64,000 bases of DNA from Puccinia triticina. Taxonomy: Eukaryota; Basidiomycota; Pucciniomycetes; Pucciniales; Pucciniaceae. The position numbers and the translations under genes are program-made. Of this stretch, positions 56,624 to 64,000 are shown piece by piece; position 1 is the first letter of the stretch, and each line of letters begins with the position of its first letter. The notes beneath the pieces were generated by a model, which saw only the letters and a list, made by a program, of their open reading frames with translations, was not told the origin of the DNA and did not search any database. The stretch is taken from NCBI RefSeq assembly GCF_026914185.1, contig NC_070560.1:6997501-7061500 (forward strand). Direction: 5' to 3'.

Positions 56624-58158
56624 ACTTGGAGGGGCCTAGTCTCAGTAATTTATAAAATCAAAATAATTCTCCTTGCAAGAAATGGAAAATGAGAAAAATG
56701 CACAATCATCCATTGTGAAACTGCCAGTTTTTGGCATTCTTCCACATGAAGAATAATGAAACCATGAGGAATATAATGGTAGAAATTTTGACACATTGAT
56801 TAAAAAGGTATAATTTTCTTGTTCAATACAAGAAAGGATGGGGTCCATTAGGCAACCAAGTGATCATGAGAGGAAAATAGAAGAGAAAGAAACGGAAAAT
56901 CCACAATCTTGAGGGTTTTTGATGACTCATTACTGGACATGGCCAACACAGATTACATTGAGAAAACACATCGGGAGACACCTCCAAGATCCCAGGAACA
57001 TCACCAAGCATCACAAACACAAAAACACTTTGCTTTAATACTACTACAGGCAATCATAATTTGTTGAGACATGCTTCACTGCTTATAATTGAAATTTATT
57101 TCCATTTATAAATGCTGTGAGGACAATGATTGATAATGATGATACACATAGCTGAAATTCAGGAGAATATGAATTAAAAAAAAATTCTTGTAAAATGGAT
57201 GATCTGATGAATGGATGATATGAAAAACAAATTCATAAACATAATTTTCTGATTGGGTGAGTTTTTCAACAATCTCTTTTGATTCAAATCAATGTGGTTA
57301 ACAGGCTGGTCTCCACCATACAAAAAAAGGAGAAAGGAGGCAATGATACATAATAGAATGTCATCTACACTGCAAAAGTGGGAGAAAGACACAATCTTTA
57401 ACATTATCATATATTGAAGACCCAAAATTGTAGAAATTGGCAACAAAAGCATGACCTTCTTTAGAGGGCTTCTTGCAATGAGCAGAGCTGGTGTGCGCAG
57501 CAGACTTCCTAGCAGGCAATAGAGCTTCAGTAGCAGTGCCAGTTGCCAATGAAGTGAGTAAATTGGAACATATTCATCTACCAAATGGAGGTATTTCAGC
57601 AAAAACACCAAGGGCTCAAATTTTTGATTGAAGGGTGGGAGAAATGCTGACAGTGGGAAAAGAACTGCAAAAAGCCCTGCCTTTATTAATTCAGAAAAAA
57701 ACCAAAAAATGGCAGGAGATTTGTTGCAAAGGCTCATGTGACACGTTGATGATCTGTATTGAGTCGATTACAAGTGCCCTGCTGTCAACCTCAAAGCTGC
57801 AAACGGTACAATACCAGCCCGGCGAGGGAAAAAAATGAGCCCAGGAAGACCAACCAACAACGAGGTCGGCCCCGGTGGGGGCCGGAAGTGAGTGAGGAGA
57901 GGAAGCAAAGGGTTGGCGGCGGCCTGGGCAGTGTTGCTTGACAGGGGAGGGCCCTTCACAACAGATGAAGCAACCAGAAGTTATGTCAGTCAGTTGTGAG
58001 TTTCAGCAAACAATTGGTGCACAAATATCTTAATTTGGAAAACCCTACCTGTAGATATCTTGGAAGGGAACCTGAAACTTGAGGGGTAATACAGAGGCCA
58101 AAAGGAACATACTAACACCAAAAGAGTTACTTCCCAAAACAATTTTCTCAGGAGAATT
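56624..58158. other. Intergenic stretch, no convincing gene
   Basis: The 187-codon minus-strand frame at 57174-57737 is hydrophobic and AT-rich without a recognisable domain or splice signals. A plus-strand frame at 57635-57838 is equally featureless. I leave both uncalled. From about 58060 the sequence matches 60287-60364, a local duplication. Confidence 0.4.
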
Positions 58159-58440
58159 CACTGCAAGAAAAACTCTAGAAACTGTTTGCAGTTGAGATGC
58201 AGCAAGCTTGAATCAAGCCTCAGCTCAAGCTGGAGTCAAGCACCCAAATTCCATGCTGGTGCACCTTGAGTGTGTACCTTGTTCAGCATCTCAACGCTGA
58301 ACATGCAGTAGGCTGAGGCAAATTTTCAACCTTGAAAATGAGAATACCCCTGAGCAACCTTTTATTTGCTTTGAGCAAACACTCCATCTGCCATTGAATC
58401 CAGCCAGAATAGCATAACAGGGGTATGTACACATGAAAGG

Positions 58441-59433
58441 TGTCAGCCTTAGAGATACATCAAGTATCCAAAAGACTGCAATAACTTAGTAAATAATAAT
58501 AATTAGTGAATTCTTATTGCAGAATCAGATTCCTCATCATAAACTAAGGGGGGTCTCCCACTCAAAGTAACCCCTTATTCCTATTCCTTCATGTACTAAT
58601 TGTATAAATAAGAATTGGCCCCAGAAAGCGCCCAAAAATAGTATTACATACCAAAAATTAGTAAAATAAACAAAGTACATAAAAATAAACTGTTGTACAT
58701 TAAAGAGTAATATTAATCGTGTGAAAATACCCCGTGAAAGTATTATGTAGACTTCTACTGAAGCTCTTTCACATGACAATTGGTTATAAACATGTCATGT
58801 GACAGAGTCAGGGAAATTAGTCTATTGTAATACAAATAATTTGCCCACAGCCAAGCCCTGTTCACGGCTACACCTCAGGATACTCCCATAGGGAGAAAAG
58901 GACTTAGTGGTTGCGCCCACTGAAGTCCCCTCTATAAATAGAGGCCTATTTGGCCCTCAGGAAAAGATCCCCCAGACCATTCACCGCCCAGAAACTGTAA
59001 GTTTGCCGTGAATATTCTCCCCTGCTACTAATGTAGCCCCTTTTCCTTTTAAACCACCCTTTGCATGCAAAATCCACTGAATTAAACCCTTTAAATCATC
59101 AAAAATCCCTTATTAGCATATCTAAAGCTTTATCCTTATAAGTAGTTGCCGTAAGACCTCCGCCTCTGTCAAGCAGCCAATCAGTTTAAGCGCTTACCAC
59201 CTACTTTTACGCCAAATTAATTCCCTGTAGTTAATAATTACATATTATTAATTACATAATTAATCCTTCCTCTGTTATAGAGTGTTTAAACCCTTGTAGT
59301 GGCCATATTTGCCATGTAACAAGCTTGGTAATTTATATTACCAGTGTTTACATCAGCACAGTTATAGTGCTAGGGCCCAAAAACCCTTATTTTGACGGGT
59401 TTTTTGCCTTAAGCTTCATAAACAGAGCTGTCA
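58441..59433 (+). mobile_element. Solo LTR (993 bp)
   Basis: It starts TGTCAGCCTTAGAG and ends CAGAGCTGTCA, flanked by the exact 5-bp duplication AAAGG (58436-58440 and 59434-59438). A TATA box CTATAAATAGAGGC lies near 58931, followed by a leader, as in an LTR promoter. No internal retroelement sequence is attached. It sits inside the CACTA-like element. Confidence 0.8.
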
Positions 59434-59850
59434 AAAGGGATATCTACATATGAAAGGAATATGTACGCATGAAAGGGGAATGTGATAAGGTGTATTGACA
59501 CATAAAAGACACAAATGATCAAAGGGGTATGTATGCATGAAAGGGTTATGTGCAGTAAGGGGTCTTTGCACATGAAAGGGATATGTGAACATCACCTGAA
59601 TGATGAAAGGGGTATTGAAAGGGATGTAAAAAACTCAAAGGGGACATGTAAACATCAAAGGGTCATGAATGCATGATGAAAGGGGAATGTACACATTGTG
59701 AAAGGGATACATGCACATGAAAGGGATACACACACATGAAAGGGATACACACACATGAAAGGGGTATGTGCACATAAAGGGGTATGTGCACATAAAGGGG
59801 TATTTACACATTATGAAAGGAATTTTGACACGAAAGGGGAATGTGCACAG
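59434..59850. repeat. Degenerate tandem repeat, GAAAGGGGTATGTGCACAT unit
   Basis: About 15-20 degenerate copies of a roughly 20-bp unit run head to tail, the last ones nearly identical (near 59735-59805). A further copy lies left of the solo LTR (58430-58440), so the LTR inserted into the array. The array is subterminal to the CACTA-like element. Confidence 0.75.
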
Positions 59851-60028
59851 GTATCAACTCAGCATTTTGGAGCCTGCATGTACTCAGTTTTTTGTACCTC
59901 AGACTCACTCTTGCATAAATTATACAATGTCCATGGAATCAACCAGTGCTTGATTCTTGCATGAGGCACAGCTTGCCTTGAGCTCTTGCATCTCAATTGC
60001 AAGCAGTTTCTAGATTTTTCTTGCAGTG

Positions 60029-62760
60029 ATGGTTAGGGACAAGCGGCGGCAACCTTCACAAAGATATATTGAGCGCCTTGGCTAATCTTTCTCCGTCGAC
60101 GGCTCGAGCTTCCCTGTTGCAATTGCACAATATGAGCAGACCTCGTTTGATCCCCCTCGCCATTGCATTTGTGATAGGCGCCATGGGCCATTGTACTCAT
60201 CCTTGGAGTTTGGTCCGGCGCTATGAGCTTTTGTCGGTGTTCCAGGTGTGTACGAATGAACTGTTATGTTGGCATGAAACCTGAAGCTTGAGGGGATAAT
60301 ACAGAGTCCAAAGCAAATGTACTCACCCCAAAAGAGTTTACTTCCCAAAACGATTTTCTTGAGCCAGTGGGTAAGGACAAGCGGTGGCGACCTTGACAAA
60401 CATACATATATTGGGCGCCTGTGCCAATCCTTTCCCATCAACAGCTCAAGCTCCCCTTTCGCATTTGCACAGTTTGAGCAGACCTCGTCCAATCCCCCTC
60501 CGCCATTGCATTTGTGATAGGCCCAAGGGGCCAGCCACTTTCACTCCCCTGTTGCATTTGCACAGGTTGGGCGACCAGACTTTAACACCCCTCTGTCACT
60601 TTGCAATTGCAATTGACCCGAGGCGGTCCTTTTCCTCATTTGCGTGTTCAGCGTTTTTTTTTTGCCCCCCTCCTGCCCTTGCAATTGCAACAGGCATGAG
60701 GGATGATAATGAGAAAATTTAATTTTGATAAGGATGTGAACTTTTGAAATCAACACTTTATCTATGGTGTTCAAAGTTGGTTGCATAATTTTATGCATGC
60801 ATAAATCAGAAAATCAGAAAAATATTTTGGTGAAGAAATTTCGTATTACATACGGACCTACTTTGTGCAGCAGCAAAAAACTCTACTCGCACAGAATCAA
60901 CCGTCCCCCAATGTTGAGCCTGCTGTACGTGCAAGACTAAAAAAACTTTGCGCACAGCAATCTCCCCCAAAAGAAGCAGAGAGGTTTTCCTCAATTTTTT
61001 TTTATTTTTTTGATAAATCAAAAGAGGGGGTCTTCCTTGCCCCCTCCAAAAAAATTGAGAATTTTTTGACTCATCAAAAAATATGAAATACAGTCATTCT
61101 CAAAAAGCTTGCGGGCTCAAGGCCAGAAAAAGAATTTTTTTATTTCAGCCACAGGGCTGTACAGCTTCACTGTGCAGGCAGTCAAAACCCCTTCGGGCGG
61201 CTGTTTGGCTCGGTGAGGGTGCCGCGCTGGCCACAGGGCAGGGGATGGGCATGCGGCGAAGGGTCCGATCAGTGTAAAATTGCACCAGGATTCCAATGGT
61301 TAAAAACAAAGAAAGTCATGATTTTCTTCTAATCACATTACTGTATGCAGGGGCTGTATGCAGGGGCTATACAGGCTTTGAGGCTGAAAATAGCAGTCCA
61401 AAATTTAAGCCTACACAACTGCAAGCTTTTCAGGAATTGATGTATTAATTCCAAAAATTGCCTGGGCTGCCGCCCAGACCCGCTCACCAAAAGTGGCTTA
61501 GTTAAGCTTGTGAGTGGTCAAGGTCCAAACTTAACTAAGTCCCTCCTGGGTGTGAAGCCCACCTCTGAAGGAGGGACTTGGGAAGAACGGAGTTTTTTGG
61601 CATGACAGGTACGCACAAGCACACCTGCTTTGTTTAGCTGTATATTTGCCAAAGATTGTCCAAAATTCTTCTTAAAATATGTATTGTGTAGCCAAGAAGC
61701 TCAGTTCCACTCTCATATGTTTTTTGTATTTTTTGAGCAACTAATTGTCAGAGAACAAAACAAGGAAATGGGGGTTTCAGCCTTTTCCCACGCGGAGGCA
61801 TGCTTTTTGCAGCCCTGCGTGGCCATGAAACTGGCAAAATGTTGGTCTTTGAATGCCAATTTTTTGGGGAAGGTGGTGAAGGTTTATCCCCAACACGGAT
61901 GAGGAGAAAGGCAAGACCAAGGCCTTTCTCATATTCTTTTCCATGCCAGCATAGCTGGTATAGATGAAAAGTTATTGCAGAATTTAGATTTTCTCTGCCA
62001 AATCTGAAAAACTTGTCACACCAAAAAACTCTGTTCTTTCCCTAGCTTAACCAAGCCTCTCAAACGGAGGGTCCGGGGGACCCCGCCCGGAGGGCTCTCC
62101 GTAGGAGAGGCTTATGCATAATGTCTGAAAGCTGGAAGACAAGGGAAGGATTTTCAACCCTAAAAACACAAAAACAGAATTTCAAAATCAACAACACATG
62201 AACAGAGAAATCTGAGTAGACAGTTCTATCAGTCTCAGCAGTACTGATGTGTACCCTTGCTCAAGTTTTTGAGGCATAAACTCCAAAACTGATTGAAGGA
62301 ACCTGTTTTGAAGGTCAAAGGAATCCTGAAGGATATTCCATTGCTCTGAAGATCCAAATTTGGATTTTCTGATAATATGCACAATTGAATATCCTATCTG
62401 CAACAATTGAGTGGCTACAGGTGTAGGATCTGCACATATCTGCAGGCTTGTGAATCCAATATCCACAAGGCATGATGGTTGTAATTCCTTGGTTTACATT
62501 TCTTTGTGTTTTTGTATTTTTAAAAGATTAGTACAAGGAAAACAGTTGGGATTGAGGAGATGAGACCAGCACCATTTTGAAAGCTGAGGTTCTGAAGTAT
62601 ATGTTGGCTCTGGGACAGGTCCGCAGGAGCTGAGGGGGAGGCTGGGTGATGCTAAGTATTTTTCCTCCAGCCATTCATGATTTCTTTCACAGCCAAATTT
62701 TTGACTTTGTGCACAAGTAGCGAGCCTTCCACCAGGGAGGACTTGTGTCAAGCTAGGTTC
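60029..62760. other. Intergenic and repeat-derived stretch
   Basis: A local duplication places similar sequence at 60029-60130 and 60365-60480 (GGACAAGCGG...GACC). At 60855 CGGACCTACTTTGTGC resembles the left end of the 44741 hAT-like family, but no partner end was confirmed. An AAGTCCCTCC...GGAGGGACTT inverted motif lies near 61540-61580 and an AAGCCTCTC...GAGAGGCTT motif at 62055-62112. No gene is recognised. Confidence 0.45.
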
Positions 62761-64000
62761 TTTCCTAAGAGCATCTCTAACGGAGCCGCAACTGGGCGTT
62801 TGGGGGTGAACTTTGGCCGCCCGGGTTCCTTTCTTGCGCGCTAACGGGCCCGCAGAACGACCCTGGGAACACTGCCGGGGGGAGTGAAACCCGCGATCAC
62901 CTGCTGACTTCTGCGGGTTGCTTCCAAACTTAACACAAGTCCCTCCCTCACGCCTACGCTTGGGGGGGGGGCGAAGGGCCTGCCTCCCGAAGGGAGGGAC
63001 TTGCACCTAAAGTCAGCTTACAAGGGGGACAGCTACCAGCCAAATGGCTGGGGAGTGATCTCATCCCACTATATCCCCCATTAGCCTTTAGATAACCATT
63101 GGGCCCTTGGCACCATTAGAAGCGCAAGGGTTCGTGAATACCTCACACCACTTGAAACTTCTGAATAGCTCCATCCCCTTGCAAGAATTATCCAGTAAAG
63201 AAAATACCGTTGTAAACAATCCGACCTTTTCAGGACCGGATATCCCAGCAGATATCCCTGGTGCAAGTACATAATATACCTTGCACTGAGTAACAATTCA
63301 GAAACCAGAGACTATCATTTTAAAGATGACATCTGGCCCCATCTAAGTCACCAAACCGTGAGAGGGTGTGTGAACCAATGATCCGACCGGTTTGCCAGCT
63401 GTTGATCTCTACTGGGCAAAATGCTAGGACATCGCTGACTAGCAATCACAAGCAACTGCTTATTTCAAGCCAAATCACCCCAAAAAAGTATGAAAAAATG
63501 CCTGAGAAGCAAGTCTACAAACTGTTCTCCTCAGAATTTCATGAAAGGTGGTTGTTTGTGTTTAACAAGATGTTTATTCCAAAAAAGAAGAAATTCATGT
63601 AAATTTCTCAAAGTGCTCAGGCCACGCGGCCAACTTTGGGCGTAAGGCTCTCCTACGGAGAGTCCCTTCGGGATCCCCGTTCGAGAGGCTTTGTTAAGCT
63701 CGGGTCGCCTCCCAGCCGCAATTGACCAGACACACCTCCATCCACTCGACTTCATCAGCAAAGATGGTCAACAACACACCCCAACTCCTACATCAAAGCT
63801 CGCCAAGACAGAAAAAAACATGTCTGCATTGGATTAAGTCAAGAGTCCTCTTGATAACCGGGTCTGTTCCGGTCACTGAGAGCAACCGCATCAGTTGCGG
63901 TTTTAGCTCGGATTAGCGTAACTTACTCCAACCCCTCAACCGCATCGGGGTAGAGTAGCTTTGGAGTAACTACTCCCGGGAGTAGGAAAAGGAGTAGCAA
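62761..64000. other. Repeat-derived stretch to the window end
   Basis: AGAGCATCTCTAACGG at about 62768 resembles the terminus of the Harbinger-like element at 33160, and CCACAGAAG/CAGCAGGTGATNGCGGG words near 62900 match its interior inverted, so a relative or fragment lies here. An AAGGCTCTCC...GAGAGGCTTT motif is at about 63645-63692. No gene is supported. Confidence 0.45.

Larger units (their letters stand above)
58159..60028. mobile_element. CACTA-like element with nested solo LTR
   Basis: The left end CACTGCAAGAAAAACTCTAG and right end CTAGATTTTTCTTGCAGTG are inverted, and the match extends inward (TTGCAGTTGAGATGCA against TGCATCTCAATTGCAA). Flanks are ATT and ATG, so the 3-bp duplication is imperfect. 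A related unduplicated copy of the flanking sequence at 60287-60400 lacks the element and acts as an approximate empty site. Tandem repeats (59440-59850) and a solo LTR fill the interior. Confidence 0.72.

Noticed and set aside
57174..57737. A 187-residue minus-strand membrane protein
   Set aside because: It is AT-rich and hydrophobic without motifs or splice support. Open frames of this kind are common opposite Lys/Asn-rich sequence.
60855..61266. Another copy of the 44741-type hAT-like element
   Set aside because: Only the left terminus (CGGACCTACTTTGTGC) is convincing. The best candidate right end (GGGTCCG near 61258) lacks a matching arm and an 8-bp duplication.

Overview
The window looks like a transposon-rich fungal chromosome segment, most likely from a basidiomycete and probably a rust fungus (Pucciniales). 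The reasons are short GT-AG introns (about 30-150 nt, donors such as GTATGT and GTRAGT), fungal-type orthologues (mitochondrial uS12 and uL15, TVP23, Rac, NUP192), and large gene-free tracts packed with nested mobile elements. The species cannot be fixed from sequence alone. Splice sites were read by eye from consensus, reading phase and protein-family homology. No database search was run.

Layout. 1-11950: repeat-dominated. It holds nested hAT-like elements (outer 1785-4428 containing 1976-2790 and 2953-3899; then 4843-5650 containing a CACTA-type MITE) and a TIR element (5751-6855) carrying a complete miniature LTR retrotransposon (TRIM, 6175-6811). 11958-19477: a compact plus-strand block of four conserved genes: mitochondrial ribosomal protein uS12m, Golgi membrane protein TVP23, mitochondrial ribosomal protein uL15m and a Rac GTPase. 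Two MITEs lie in its gaps. 20800-34860: mobile DNA again: a 4.5-kb CACTA-like element (21562-26045), a Gag-protease LTR-retrotransposon fragment (27213-29637), a minus-strand LTR-retrotransposon 5' end (30838-32030) and a Harbinger-like element (33160-34852). 35135-42670: a large 13-14 exon minus-strand nucleoporin gene (NUP192/NUP205 family).

43700-55820: a probable secreted-protein gene (44711-50903) is broken twice, by a 3.1-kb hAT-like element in its signal-peptide codons and a 1-kb hAT-like element in a 3' exon. The 3.1-kb element has captured the 3' end of a phosphatidylinositol 4-kinase (PIK1-type) gene. A decayed TFIIS-N-like gene and an unrecognised multi-exon gene follow. 55821-64000: more MITE, CACTA and solo-LTR sequence with no convincing gene.

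The conserved genes are unrelated housekeeping functions: mitochondrial translation, Golgi membrane traffic, Rho-family signalling and the nuclear pore. The most distinctive signals are in the mobile DNA. They are (i) a TRIM whose 215-bp LTR contains a foldable class II tRNA-like sequence and whose primer-binding site matches an internal, anticodon-loop part of a methionine tRNA; (ii) a TIR family (CAACACTGGGT-type ends) that makes exact 7-bp target-site duplications in three independent copies; and (iii) palindromic GATGACCGGTCATC arrays shared by elements that appear to belong to different transposon superfamilies.
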